This document shows, piece by piece, positions 39,293 through 51,955 of a DNA stretch of 64,000 nucleotides. How positions within the stretch are numbered: position 1 is the stretch's first letter; every line of letters starts with the position of its first letter. The translations under genes were made by a program, and so were the position numbers. Location of the stretch: contig NC_026657.2 of assembly GCF_000004075.3 (NCBI RefSeq), positions 19,030,501-19,094,500 on the forward strand, in the 5' to 3' direction. A model generated the notes under the pieces. It searched no databases. It had not been told where the DNA came from and worked only from the letters and a program-made list of their open reading frames with translations. The DNA comes from Cucumis sativus (taxonomy: Eukaryota > Streptophyta > Magnoliopsida > Cucurbitales > Cucurbitaceae).

Positions 39293-39722
39293 TGATTATA
39301 AAAGAAATACAAAAAAAATATTCCCTCTTTTCCTCTCTTCTTCTTTCTCTATCTCTCACTCAAAAACATAATTTTTTTTTTAAAAAAAAACCCATATTGT
39401 TGAAAGTTAGCAATTACTTCTCCTCCCCATTTGTCACTGACTATTGCCAGCCCTCCCCCTCTGCCACCTCTGTCCCCTCACCCCCACGTATTATTTATAC
39501 TAAAATGATTAAACTAATTGAAATCTAATACCAATAGAGTCCAGAGACTCTGTCTGATCAATTGGATTGAACCTAGTAATGTTTTCAAGTATAAACGTTG
39601 TCTCTGCAAACTAAAACAGTTGAAATTAATTAAGCAAACTATTTATAGGAAAGTGTGATCGATCATCATATGTTATGATTAATTATATTAGTTATATGAT
39701 AATAGGGAAAGAAAATAGAAAA

Positions 39723-39775
39723 GGGGGGGGTGAAATAAATGAGAATGGCAGGTAGGGGGGGGAGAAGGGGAAGGG
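39723..39775 (+). other. G-run cluster, possible G-quadruplex
   Basis: Runs of 8, 8, 4 and 3 guanines at 39723-39730, 39755-39762, 39767-39770 and 39773-39775 in otherwise AT-rich DNA. The last three runs, with the second split, could fold a quadruplex on the plus strand. Confidence 0.45.
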
Positions 39776-41497
39776 AAGAGGAAATGATGTGATGAAGATG
39801 GGTGTAAAATGAGAGAGGAGCAAGTTGTGTTAGTTTTGTTAGAAATATTGAATACCATATTACTTACGTCGCTTTCATCATTAATTATTATGTGTTATGA
39901 ATTTCTGAACCCCTCCTTGAATGTCCACAATGCACGCCATCTCCGTGCTCTCTCTCTCTCTAATATATAATATTATTATAATGTATTTTACTAATTTTAC
40001 CAATATCCCTTTCTCTCACCTTTTCTTTCTTTTCTTTTTCAAATATATATGCATGCATGCTCTACTCTTTCCTTCTTTCTTTTCTAATTATTTTATCTCA
40101 TCCTATCATCTACCAAAATTATTTTAAATCACAATATACCATCATTTACATTTTGGTTTTCTATTTTAATCTATACCATAATATTTTATTCTATTTTAAT
40201 TCACATTTTACTGTATTTAAAATTAGTTTTAATTATAAAAGTAGTAAGAGCTCGTATATATACCTTACGTTCAAAATGGTAACAAATATAATTATGAAAT
40301 TATAATTAAAATTTTATTTTAACGGTGATGAAAATTTAAGGTTTAAAAATAATCAAATTAAGGTTTAAAAATAATCTTCATACTTATAACCTAAATTTAA
40401 ACAAAATTCATAATTCAAGACAACAAAAATATTAAAATTTAAAACCTACCTAATACCAAATTTAATACTTAGAAACTTAAACGGTAACATTTTAAAACTT
40501 GTATAATAGATTAAGCACCAAAGGTTTTGACTGTTTATGTAGCTCTCTCTTGTTCTATTTTTTATATATTGATTAATATACTTTTAATAATGAGGTAAAA
40601 TGATAGTGCTATTGATTTGTGGACGTAGTTGAGATGTTTCAATATTGCCTCTACTACCGATTCCTAGGGTCTCTAGTAACTGATTCCAAATAAATGTTGA
40701 ACTACGTACTCTTAATTACTTGAATTAATATAATATATTTGAGTTGTATATATCCATGTTTTTATTTTGATATTTATATTTGAGGTTCAGTAAAATGTAA
40801 TCAAATGAGTTTTTTTTTAAGTGCTATTAATGAGCTGGGGAGTCGTTTTTTTTAGGGAACTAAAACATTATACAATACAAGAAAAAAAATCAAAATTTAG
40901 AGCAAAGTTCACTCATTACTAGTAGAGGAAAACATTCAAAGCCAATTCTTTTACACGTTGTGATGCTTTTACGTAAAGCTAATTCTCGAGTCACCACATT
41001 GTCTTTACGATCGTTTGACAAAGAGAAAAGCTAAGGATTACATTTTACAATGGAGACCACAGATATAATTAAGCGATAAAAGATTGAATCTACGAAAGTT
41101 TACCAAGAAAAAATTTCAAAGTTTTTTTTGTGCGCTTTGAAGAAGAAGCAATCATTTTAACTTTTAGTTGTACTAACTCCAACCTTAAACTAGGTAATAA
41201 CTTTAATACACCATTCAAAACCTTTAATAATCTATTAATAAAGTATCATTTTTTAAAAATAAATTTAATAAATAAAACTTACTAAATGTTGTAGTTGGTT
41301 ATCTGAACAATTAAAGAGAAATGTTTTTCTTTTTTCTTTTTCAATATCCAACAGATAGATCCAGTTTTGATATAACAAACTACTTTGAACTTTGCTATGT
41401 ATATTTCTAGCCGATGGATGATCTGATTAGTTTCAATGCTAAGAATATATTGATCTATGCTAGAGATGTTTTAGTACGTCTATTGATTGTTAATTAA

Positions 41498-41722
41498 TTA
41501 TAGAATTGTTGTGATAAGTGAGAAGTAAATGAGATATTCCATATTAAGTAGTAGTGTTTTAATCTGGGGGAAAATGGAATGGAATTGAATTGAGTGCAAG
41601 AGAATTGAAGCTTGATAAATATACAAGTGAGAATCAGAAAATGGCAGAGAGAAAACAACAATTGCAAGTAGAGGAAGAAAGAAAAAACAAAAGGGGATTT
41701 TGAAGAGTGAATGAAAAGGCAT
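41498..41722 (-). CDS. Short ORF with a signal-peptide-like start
   Basis: A 74-codon ATG-initiated frame whose first 28 residues are strongly hydrophobic (FCFFFLPLLAIVVFSLPF) and end in a plausible signal-peptidase region. A TATATA box lies about 55 bases upstream of the ATG on the minus strand. The rest (HLYIYQASILLHSIQFHS..) matches no peptide-hormone motif I know, and no cysteine pattern is present. It could be the first exon of a secreted-peptide gene or a chance ORF in AT-rich DNA; the latter is at least as likely. Confidence 0.2.
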   Translation of the reverse strand: MPFHSLFKIPFCFFFLPLLAIVVFSLPFSDSHLYIYQASILLHSIQFHSIFPQIKTLLLNMEYLIYFSLITTIL

Positions 41723-43113
41723 ATAGGTTAATGTGAAAGCTAAAAATTAATGTATTTTTAATTAAATGCTGCATTCATATATACCCAAAACTATGAGAGA
41801 ATGTTCTCATTGCTATTATATAGATTTCAGGACCAAATATATTAACGCTTTACACTCTCACACTTCTCATTTTCTAACCCCTTACCCATGCAAATTATTA
41901 ATATTAACAAAGCACACATATACGTAAGGGACACACAACTTTCATCTAATTATTTTTGCATCATGAATTTTTTTCAATTTGATTCAATACACCCAATACA
42001 AATCATACCAACCTATCTTACTAAATTTTTTTATATTTCATGATTTTAATTGTTCAACCGATCAAAATCTAAATTCTTTTCATTATGCTTGTCAAGCTCT
42101 TAGAGTTTATTGGTAATACCTAGATTGATGATTTTTTGTTATATTATAAGTTTTAAAATCTTTTTTGCTATACATTTAATATTACCCCTAAAAAATATTA
42201 TCCATTCCAATAATCGGCCTATATTATTTTGTTTTATTGTTTTTTAACATGTTTTTCACTTACATAACTATATATTGCCCAAAAAAGAATTGTATTACAT
42301 AAGAAAAACACATAAAGTTATCATCTTTAACATTTAATTATTGAACATTAATCAATCAAGTAATAATGATTAGGAAATAATCACAAAATCTTCGACACAT
42401 TAGTCATACTTTCTTATTTTTTTTTTTTAAATTGGAAGATTTTTCTCTAGTTTCCTATTAACTTAAAAAATGGTTATGAAACAATAAGAAAAACAGCAAT
42501 GATTAGGTAAAAGTGGGTTGAAGTTGATGATTATGAAATTATTATGTCACAAATGGTGTCTGATTTCTCTCTGTGTCTCTAGTACAAAAATGGTACAAGA
42601 ACAATTAAGCTTTGCAAGATGAGAAGTGAAAAGCAAAGCTACATTTTCCAAGGTGATAAATATAGATACATATAGTGAAAGAACCAAAATTTTATCAAAC
42701 AATCTAATAATGCAAACAATTCTTCAAAACCATTTCACTTCCATCTTTATAATAACCCTTTTCATCTTTGTATAATTTGGATACATAACAGTATAATCTC
42801 ATATTTCAAATCTTTCTCCTTGTTGAGCCGTTTGATCCTCAAATATCCAACGGTCAATATTTCAAGAAATAGCCTAATAACTAGAAGAAAAGAAAAATGG
42901 TGTTTGATGGTGATAGTTTAGTCCCTTTCATATTCTCCCCTTCCCTCTTATTTACTTCCCTTTTAGCCATCCTTTCTTGATCTTGACAATATATCTCTTT
43001 TCATTTCCTCCCTTTTTTCTTCCTATCTGGGTCATTTTCCTTGCCTCTTCTTTTCCCCTTTTTCTAGACAACAAAAAGATTCTAACTTTGTGTTTTTCTG
43101 TAAACATACAACC

Positions 43114-45236
43114 ATGGTTGATACTTTTGCTGATCTCTTCCAACAAAATGATGAATTTGTCGACCATACATTGAATCCCCATTTTGAGGGAGACGACCTC
43201 TTTAGCATCTTCGAGAGTTTGGAGAACGTTGCTGAGTTCACTATGATCGAAGATGATATTGAGCCTGTTAAAGATGGCGAAGAAACTACGAGCTTGGTCT
43301 TCTCTGAGACAGAGCTTGAGACTTCGCCAAAAACCAAGCGGTTGAAGACGATAGCGGCGACGTCTCCTACTGCTGCAATGACGTCGACCGGTCTTTCTTC
43401 CTCGGAGGATCCAAACCCTGATGGACCTCAAAGAATGTCGCATATTACGGTGGAACGTAACCGTAGGAAGCAAATGAACGAACACTTGACTGTCTTGAGA
43501 TCACTCATGCCTTGCTTCTATGTCAAGAAAGTAAGTAAATCAAAATCTTAACGTTTTTGAGTTGAGTAGTGATTTAACCTAAGAAGTCATATTGTTGAAA
43601 TTTTTTACAGTATCTTCTCCTACTTATCTATATTTTCAGCGAAAAGGGTTTTTGATATATATTTAAGGGTTTTTGTGGAAGATTTTTTCACTTGTGAATC
43701 TAATAAATGTGTTGAATAATAATATTCTTCTTCAATGTTCTTAATTTAGGGAGATCAAGCTTCAATAATTGGAGGGGTGGTGGAATACATCAAAGAGCTG
43801 CAACAAGTTCTCCAATCATTAGAAGCCAAAAAGCAAAGGAAAGTTGTTTATAGTGAAGTATTAAGCCCTAGGGTTGTTTCAAGTCCAAGGCCTAACTTAG
43901 CAATGAGTCCAAGAAAACCACCACTAAGCCCTCGCCTCAACCTGCCAATCAGTCCAAGAACTCCACAACCCACTAGCCCTTATAGCAAGCCTCCTCCAAG
44001 GTTGCAACAACCTCCCTCCGCCGCCACCGGTGGTGGTGCCTATAATATACCTTCAAGCAGCTCTAGTACCACCAATATGGCTAATAACAACTCATTAGAG
44101 CCATCTCCTTGTAATTCATGTTCGACCACAAATTCCTCAATTGACAATAATAATAATAATAATAATAGCAATAGCAATAGTAACAACAATAATGATCTTG
44201 TGGCAAATTCAAAATCAGCCATAGCTGAAGTTGAGGTGAAGTTTACAGGTCCAAATGTGGTTTTGAAGACAGTTTCTCCTCCAATCCCTGGTCAAGCTTT
44301 CAAGATTATTTCTGCACTTGAACAACTCTCCCTTGAAATTCTCCATGTCAAGATCACCACCCTTGATGAAACCATGTTTAACTCCTTCACAATTAAGGTA
44401 ACCCCTTTTTGTTTACTTTATATTCACTATTTCTACTTTTTAAAGCAAAAAGTTGTTTTGAAAAGAAAAATATATAATAGCTATCAAATACATACCTCTA
44501 GGCTCTAGCTTTAGACATCGAAAAGACATATTTGATACCAGTCGAGTAATGTTAATGTCGTTTTTCTTTAATTTCATAATTTATTTTAATATTTTCTAAC
44601 TCATTCTTTAATTGAAATTAGGAGAGAGTTAAAGAGACCAATTTGAGTCAAAGATTTTAAAATGTTTCAATCTACTTGATGCGTTATCATTAATTATCTT
44701 CCTAAACAAATTGAATCTGGGTTGAAAGATTTCATCTGGGGTCTTACTTAAAAAAGAAAGAAAGAAAAAAAAGGGAAGAATAAGAGAGTTATGTGTATAG
44801 TAGTTGTATAGGGATAGTTACAAAAAATTGATTGAAATGAAATTTGGGGTTACTTCTTGATTTGTGTATTGAGTATTTCCTTTTGTGTATTAGAAACTTT
44901 TTAGCACAAACACCAAAGCACTCCATTTTTTGGCATGTTCAAGGTTTGTTTAAGCATACACATGGCTTCCATGCATGCCCAAAAATGGCTCAAATTTCCA
45001 CTGTTGAAATCATAACTTTTTTTCTTTCTCTCTTTCATTTTTTGCATGTTTTTTCAGATAAGAAAAATTTCAACTTTGTAAACAAATTTTGCAAAATCTT
45101 TCTTTTATTATGATTAACTTCAAATTTAAGTTGAACTAATGAGTTAATTTGTTGTGTTGGTTTTGTATAGATTGGAATTGAATGCCAACTTAGTGCAGAG
45201 GAATTGGCTCAACAAATTCAGCAAACATTCTGCTAA
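43114..45236 (+). CDS. SPCH: SPEECHLESS bHLH transcription factor
   Basis: Master regulator that starts the stomatal lineage by driving asymmetric entry divisions of protoderm cells; acts in the nucleus, as a dimer with ICE1/SCRM-type bHLHs. Exons 43114-43530, 43750-44397 and 45171-45236 join in frame to 376 residues. The acidic N terminus is followed by the basic helix-loop-helix at 108-165, with DNA-contact residues H110, E114 and R118 ([13 protein letters not shown]). The first intron lies in the loop, between FYVKK and GDQASI. Residues 178-217 form the MAPK target domain unique to SPCH among its sisters MUTE and FAMA, with seven Ser/Thr-Pro sites (S178, S184, S192, S199, S207, T210, S215). 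An Asn/Ser run encoded by an AAT microsatellite (about 44142-44196) precedes the ACT-like C-terminal domain, which ends [19 protein letters not shown]. The start at 43114 is the first ATG of this frame after a pyrimidine-rich leader. Confidence 0.97.
44142..44196 (+). repeat. Coding AAT/AGC microsatellite in SPCH
   Basis: AAT repeated seven times, then mixed AGC/AAT codons, encoding an Asn-rich run with interspersed Ser. Likely variable in length between accessions. Confidence 0.85.
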
Positions 45237-46539
45237 TTGAAAGTTTGTTTGAATGATTATTAATTATTATGGAACGATAATTTATGCATGGAAAAATCCC
45301 ACTTACTCTTTCTACACAAAAACAACAGTACGGATCATCAGAAATAAAGGAGGAACTTCGTGGTGGGGAAACCATTTTTAATCACTCTTTTTTAACAAAA
45401 ATTAATATATATGTAATTCTCTCTTCTAATTTTATAATTAGCTGCTCTTAGTCTCTCTTTTCAAATATGTAATTGTGTAAGGTAATTCATAGATCATGTC
45501 CAAAAAAGCTACCAAACTTTTTTGGTTTACTATTCACATTTTCACTACATGTTTTTGGTTTAGCAACTCTCTCTCCTTATACTTAACCTTTTTCTTTTTC
45601 AATTTTATAAAACAAGAACTAGTTTCTTTGTGTATATGTTTAGTTGGCTGAATCATCAAATGAAATAGTGATAAATTTGGTTTTTGAAAATTGTATACTT
45701 TATTTTTTTCTTCTTCTTCACGTTCCTTCCAATAGTTTCTTTTTCTATTTTTTTTAATGAAATTGTTACTGAATCCAAATTTTAAAAAGAAAAAGAGAAG
45801 TTAGTGATGTTGTTGAATAACTATTTTAATTTTTAATTTTCTTTTACTTTTTTGGTAAAGGAAAGAGATAGAGGCCACACCACAGTTAATATAGGCTGTA
45901 GTTTTCATAGAAAATACCATTTTTTTTTGTTGTTTTTAAATATACCAAAATTTTAGAATTTATTAATGATAAAAATTGTATCAGTATTAAATTCTAATAC
46001 TTTTTTTCTTTCATATTTTTAAGTATTTGTTTTTAGTTTTTTTATCCTTTAAAATAATTTTATTTTATTTTTTAAAATAAGTAATTTGTGTGACTGTGTT
46101 TTCAAAGATTTTTTTTTAAAAAAAGAAAAAAAAACCAAATTATTTTGGATGAAAAGTATGATAAGAAAAATTGAAATAGTTGAGATATTGGGTGTACTAC
46201 TGCTCTCTATTTCATGTACAAAAGTTACAGGAAAAAAAATCAAAACGAAAAACAAGTAAGTAGGTAATCGAATTAAATTTTGAATGTTTAAATTATTATT
46301 ATATATATAAAAAGTGCTTAAAATGAATTATTTGATATCAGATTTGTAATAGAAAGAGGAAAGTGAATGAGTATTTCGGGATTTTATCAGTATCTTACCA
46401 AATTAGGGTTTCTTTCTTTCTTTTTTATTTTTTTTAATTATTAAGTTAGGGTTTAATCACATAAAATTATAAATCAACATTTTACCAGAATTAGTTAATA
46501 TAAAAAAATCTATGAAATAGTAGGATGACTCGAACAAAA

Positions 46540-46690
46540 CTATTTTAAATTGTAGAAAAATATCACGATTTATTTACGATAGATCGTGATAAACTATTAT
46601 ATGTGTATCTAGATAGACATGAATAGTATCATATATCGTAGTTAAAAAAATAATATTTCATTATATTTGCAAATATTTCCAATAATTTAT
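46540..46690. repeat. Dispersed GATAG-type repeat, copy 2
   Basis: Contains ATCACGAT..ATCGTGAT inverted arms (46562-46590), CTAGATAGACATGAATAG, and an end reading 'attatatttgcaaatat', like the copies at 33.4 and 50.0 kb. Confidence 0.4.
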
Positions 46691-49600
46691 CTTTTGAAAT
46701 AACTTTTAATATTTGATATTTGATATTTTATAAAGAGAAATTTATGAAATTTTTGTACAAAGGAGAGATGAGGTGCAATAGTTCATTTATCTATACAAAG
46801 CTTAAATAAATCTTACGAGGCAATCATTTTTTCAACAACTTTTTTGTCACGTTACAAGGCAAGTATTAGGTATGATATATAGGGTTCTATATCGAATTTC
46901 AATTTCTTTGTATTGGTTCGAATAATTGTTTAATCTCTTGGTGGACTTTAACAAATATTAGTGTTCGAAATCAATTGACAATGATGAAAGAAATAACTCA
47001 TTTAACCAAATATATATAAAAGGTGTAAAGTTCTTCTATTTTTATGTAAGAAGATACAATCACCTCAATTAAGTAAGAATTAAATAACTTCGCCCTCATA
47101 AATTTTATCTAAAGAGATGTCATCTCAATAAGTAATTAGTAAAATGTACATTTTTAGAGTGTATTTTACCACATTGAACCATGACCAATTGATGCAAATT
47201 GAAAGATGTTGATGATACTCTCCCGTATTCGATAAATTATGGAAAATTTATATGAAAAAAGTTTGGCAAGCATGAGAGGTTGCAACATGGGTAAGAGTCA
47301 TTAAAATATGGAAGTAATAATAATGAGTTTGATAAGAGACGAAGGTAGGGAAAGAATATAATGTAGGAAAAATGATGATGAATATAATACAGAACTGTCA
47401 AAATTAAAAGGAAAAATTAGTGGAAAGTAAAAAGATTCATTACTAACAAGGGGGTATAGATATATAACTAACTGTCAAGATCTCTCCCAATTTTCTTTAG
47501 GACTTAATTGGTTTCCTAACACTATAGATCATATGACAAACGTAAGTTTTCAAGTTTCAGTATATATGTTTGGAAGCAAATTTTTTACTGATTGGTCAAA
47601 ATATGTTTGTGGTAAAAAAGAAAATTTAACTGTCAATAATTGGGTGCCAACTTTTGTTGGAAAAAGGAAGCTAAGTTTAGGTTGGCAGAGAGCAATTAAC
47701 ATAAAGGTGAATCTATGAGCAATATGCATATATATAGCCTTCTGTGTGTGTTTCTGTCAACACAATTTAATTTCCCCCCAAACCCTAGTGAAAAAAATAT
47801 GTGGGCCTTTTAAAAATCAATAAAATTATAATAAATAAAGCTAACCTAAATCCTTATCTCATTGTCTTTTTTTTAAAAAAATGATTTTCTTTAGTTTTCA
47901 AATTCTTAAGTGTTTTGATTTTTTAAACAATATTGGAGAAAATAGTAGATAATGAATCTACTATTTGTTAAAGCATATATATAGTTCACCGTGGGAAAAA
48001 AGATGAGGGATGCAGTGAGAACAAATATAGAAGTGGGTATGTACATTATATTGAATTAAGCTATTAAATGTCAAAGCCTTTATAAGGTACAACCAATATA
48101 TGATATGAAGTGAAATAACTATCTCCATCTCTATCTTTACTTTACCTAAGCTAGATTCTATGATATATATATATTTATAGGGTTATGTGGGCCAATGCCT
48201 ATATTATATACCCTAAAATAAAGTATCAACTTTATATAATTTATATACACTATTATTTTTATTTCAATTATTTATTCATAATCTACATATTCTGTTTACA
48301 ATCCTTTCTCCTTTTTGTTTGAATATTACGTTGATTTTTACATTTTCTTTACATTTTGAGAATACGTACGTTTCATGATAATCATTATATTGGTTTTGAA
48401 ATTGTGTTTTCCTTTTAATTTACACTTTTTTTATTCATAATAGGAATGGTTTGAATAATTCATATCCCAAAATGAATTCATAAAACATCTCTAGAAACTA
48501 AATAAATAAAAACAAACAGATAAGTACATGTAGATTTTATAGAGAAGTAATGTTCTAACCTAATTAGCTTATTTAATTTTCAATTTTTCAAAAGATTATT
48601 AAAGAATCTTAAAAGCCTCGGTTTAGATCACAGTATAGATTTTGTTTTACGTTTTAAAGATTTATTGAATTAACAAAATCTATTTTTAGCATACCATCAG
48701 AATTTTTTTGTTTATAAAAATTATTTTTGGATGATGTGATCCAGACAAACTTGAAACAACATTTTTAGCATTTTTTAAATTAGAAAAATGTTAAAACTAT
48801 AAACACATTTCAGTTTTTCTTTATATATTGCATTTGTTTACCACTAAAGATAAAGTTTTTTATTCCTAATTTGAATTTTGAAATTTAAAATGCAATATGG
48901 TTAATGGAGTTCTTTTTTTTTTTTTTTTTTGAGTTAATGAAGCTTCACATTGCATTTACAATTCTCAATTTCTTCCAATAAACAAAGTCCAGCAAACTTT
49001 TTTTTGTTAAAAAAAAAGAATATTAGAAATAAGAAGTGTGTAACAACTTTGAATTGAGAAAAGAAAAGAGAGTTGTGGCTTTTGAGTTTATCATTTGTAT
49101 TTGAGCACATAAAAAGAACAAATAATGAAATTAGTAATTAATTATAAGGTAAGGAGCGTCAGTGATAATAATGTGTCAGAATCCGTACAACATCAATTTA
49201 TTTACTTCTGATTTTGACAATACAAATAATAATAATAGAAATCCCTAAAATGGCCTTTGAGCCAAATATTTGTGTGGGTTTCCTCCTTGTTTGGCCCAAA
49301 ACATAATGGACTCACAGCTCCATTATTATTGTAGATCTGTAGTGTTCTGTACTACTTTGTGGGCCTTCCTGGCCTCACCCAAACAAAAAAAAAGAAGTAT
49401 TTATACAACAATGACAAATTTCCAAAGACAAATTTCCAAAGGTGGGTTCGATTGAAGATTTGTGAAAGGTTTGAGTCATTTTTTTTAAAGATAAAAATGA
49501 TTAAATAAGTTTGGTGAAAATTTGGAAAATGATAGAATCTCGATCTAATTGTGTACCCAAAAATCCAAAACAGTCGATAAGTTAGAAAATTTTAACATTT

Positions 49601-49812
49601 AAAAAAAAATTTGATGGTTGATCATGTTCGAGAAAAATAATTTTACGAGTTTTAAAAATATGTGCTATTTTTTAAAATAAAAACCAAAAGTGTATTACTT
49701 TTACCAATTTTTCAATGGCAACAGTAGGATTTGGAGATCCAACCTTCAAACTCGGATTAGGTCAAGAGCTCACTTTACAATAATTAAAAAAAAGAAAGAG
49801 AGAACCACAAAT

Positions 49813-49920
49813 TAGAATTTTACTTATAATAAGTTTTAAAATAATGATAATTATAATGAATAACAAATTAGAATTGTACTTCTAATAAGTTTTAAAATAA
49901 TGATAATTATAATGAATAAT
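49813..49920. repeat. ~54-bp tandem duplication
   Basis: ATTAGAATT(T/G)TACTT followed by ATAATAAGTTTTAAAATAATG and GATAATTATAATGAATAA occurs twice in succession, nearly identical. Confidence 0.8.
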
Positions 49921-49959
49921 AAGTTGAGGGATAATTATTAAGATTATAACAACATTTTA

Positions 49960-50100
49960 AGAAAATTGTAAATATAGTTAAATCTATCGACAATATTCTT
50001 TTATCGTCTAGAGACTCTGATGATATCTATAAATAATAGATCAGGTTGTGATAGATTCCGATAAACTTTGTTATATTTAAAACTAAATATCAACCCATAT
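49960..50100. repeat. Dispersed GATAG-type repeat, copy 3
   Basis: 'aaatatagttaaatctatcgac', 'gatgatatctataaataatagatc', then 'tgatagattccgataaactttgttatattt': inverted ATAG/CTAT arms with terminal AAATATAG/TATATTT, typical of a short inverted-repeat element. Confidence 0.45.
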
Positions 50101-50333
50101 CGAATGGTTTCATAAATTTCACAAATAATTATGTTAACATTCTAAAAAAAATGTATTGCTATTCAAATTTTTGTAGAGATACAAACCTACATATCTTCAA
50201 ACATGGGTAATAATCATTAAAAAAAAAGAAAAAAAAAGACAGTACGAAGGTTTTTCAAAACTCTATGAAGAGCTTCCAAAATTAGAAAATGAGGTTTCCA
50301 TCATTGTTGAGTCTAACAGAACTGAGGGAGATT

Positions 50334-51708
50334 TTAGGAGAAGAAGTCTGTGTTGTCAAATGAAAAAGTTGGTTCCATTTGAAGTTCGCCAAAAGAGAAA
50401 TCTAAGGCGGTAGTAGTTTGAGTGTTTAAAGCTGAAGTTGGTGAGGAAAAAATCTCACAATTGTTTGGCTGCAAATTATTCAAATTCTGATTCCCAACAA
50501 ACCCTTCACTCAACCCACTTGATGAGGCAGAGAAATAGCTCAACCCAGAACCAGATGTTGTTGGGGACAAGAATGAAGAAAACTCCGCGAAGTTCACGTC
50601 CACAGTCGACGCTGAAGCAAACTCGACACGGTCATAGCTCAAAGGAGTTGTGTCAAGGTTTTGAGTTATAACTCTTAAGGATGACCATGAGTCCAAGAGA
50701 GCATCAGGTGCTGTTTGTTGGTTATGGGCCTTTTTTTGGTCAGTTAATTCTACTACTACACCCTGATTTTGTTGTTGAAACTCTGGTGTTGTTGTACATG
50801 GAGTGCTGAGGTTTGAAACTTGGCTGCAGCTATGCTTCCCTCTGTACGTTATTTCGAAGATGGTCGGGTCGTCGTCGGATCGTTGAACTTGTTTGGTTGC
50901 TAGACAACCTTGGAGGTTCCTGTGTGTGCATCTGTAATACCCTCTGTACGTCATTTGTCAACAAACACATTAATTCTAAAACCGCTTTTAAACTAGTGAC
51001 TTAAAAGTATTATTAATATTATACCATTTAACATAGAACCTGACTAACCATATACAAATAATATACGTATATATAAATGAAAACCATTGTTTGAAAACAG
51101 AGGAAAAAGGGTTTGACCTTGGATGTTTGGCACCAAGAATCCCTTTTTGACCATATTTCCTCCAGGCAAATCCATCATCAAGAGACCCTTCAATGGCCAT
51201 CCCAGGACTAACTTGGAATTTCTGTGTCCATGTTGGAAGAATGTTCCTGAAATTACATTAAAAAGAAGAAAAAAATCTCTCAACTTTACCAACAGTTTCT
51301 AATGGACAGAACAAAGAAAACAAGTTGTTTCTATTTTTCTGTTTACCTTTTGCGAAAAGAATTAGCATTGGTTAGATCAAATGGGTCTTTAAATTCACGG
51401 TCAGAATCTTCACTCCTTGGACTTCCACCATTGAAAGAGGAAGGAGATTCATACATTATTTGAACTCCGTATGAGTTAAGCAAAGACAGTGCCTTTTCAT
51501 ATGAACATATAATCTTTTGAACTAATAATTCACAACCATCACTTGAAGAAGAAGAAGAAGAAGAAGAAGAAGAAGCAGCAGCAGCAGCCATGGATGATGA
51601 TGGTGTTGGTCTCACATTGAGTTGAATTTGGAGTTGCTTTGCTAATTCCATCCCTTTAAGTAACTCATTTTTTAGCTTGTTCTGATCCCATTCCCCAAAG
51701 TTCTCCAT
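50334..51708 (-). CDS. WRKY transcription factor, group III
   Basis: DNA-binding regulator that recognises W-boxes (TTGAC); group III members such as WRKY30, 41, 53, 46, 54 and 70 act in defence, senescence and salicylate responses. Exons 51708-51347, 51246-51118 and 50943-50334 give 366 residues in one frame. N-terminal ELLKGMELAKQLQIQL (about 15-30) is the group III leucine-rich helix. A run of five Ala and eleven Ser follows (about 41-56). The DNA-binding domain has an intact WRKYGQK (149-155) and the group III zinc ligands C169-X7-C177-X23-H201-X-C203, which distinguish it from C2H2 groups I and II. The intron splits the domain after the PR codon, the conserved position. The C-terminal 160 residues are Ser/Thr/Gln/Asn-rich and end in an acidic-aromatic stretch, as in activation domains. 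WRKY30/41/53-like is the best guess; the paralogue is uncertain. Confidence 0.95.
51541..51592 (-). repeat. Coding Ser/Ala triplet repeat in WRKY
   Basis: GAA and GCA triplets on the plus strand encode the Ala5-Ser11 run on the minus strand; a slippage-prone coding microsatellite. Confidence 0.85.
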
Positions 51709-51718
51709 TCCTTATTAA

Positions 51719-51955
51719 AAGTCGTTGTGATATGAATATCCAAGGAAAAGAGAATGTGTAAATTGTGAAATTTGAGGAATAAAATGGTGTGGTATTTAAA
51801 CCAAAGAAAAGGGATGGAGGGGGGGAGAGAGAGAGAGAGTTTGAATGAGTGATTAGTCTTTGGTCATAGATTCATTGCTTGTAAATTGATTTGTGAGAGA
51901 TTATATTAGGTCCAAATGTTGACCAATTCCACTTTATATATATATAATATAAAAC
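51719..51955 (-). promoter_or_regulatory. WRKY proximal promoter
   Basis: Upstream of the WRKY start lie a TATA-like TTTAAATA (about 51792-51799), a GAGA tract (51825-51840), a TTGACC W-box core on the plus strand (51919-51924) and a second TATATATATATAAAG farther out (about 51935-51950). A W-box in a WRKY promoter suggests auto- or cross-regulation. Element functions are inferred. Confidence 0.4.

Larger units (their letters stand above)
30615..43113. other. 12.5-kb gene-poor interval upstream of SPCH
   Basis: Very AT-rich. No ORF of recognisable family and no RNA gene. It holds homopolymer tracts (poly-T 31422-31444), a cucurbit-style GATAG repeat (33365-33545), a palindrome AAGTTCG-TAG-CGAACTT (33923-33939), a 28-bp duplication (37941-37996), a (GA)13 tract and G-runs near 39.7 kb. 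The SPCH-proximal part is likely its promoter. The 5' leader just before the start (about 42930-43110) is strongly pyrimidine-rich. Confidence 0.6.
45237..50333. other. Intergenic between SPCH and WRKY
   Basis: AT-rich with poly-A/T tracts (for example 48906-48930). It carries two GATAG-type repeat blocks (46540-46690, 49960-50100) and a direct duplication around 49810-49920 (ATTAGAATT..TAATAAGTTTTAAAATAATG twice, about 54 bp apart). No gene recognised. Confidence 0.55.

Noticed and set aside
42952..43485. 177-codon minus-strand frame over SPCH exon 1
   Set aside because: Shadow of the bHLH coding exon; Arg/Ser-rich composition is the antisense of the basic region and leader.
44040..44222. 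Leu-rich minus-strand frame
   Set aside because: Antisense of the Asn-coding AAT repeat in SPCH.
47533..47718. 61-codon ORF
   Set aside because: No homology recognised, no conserved composition, no promoter signal; likely chance.
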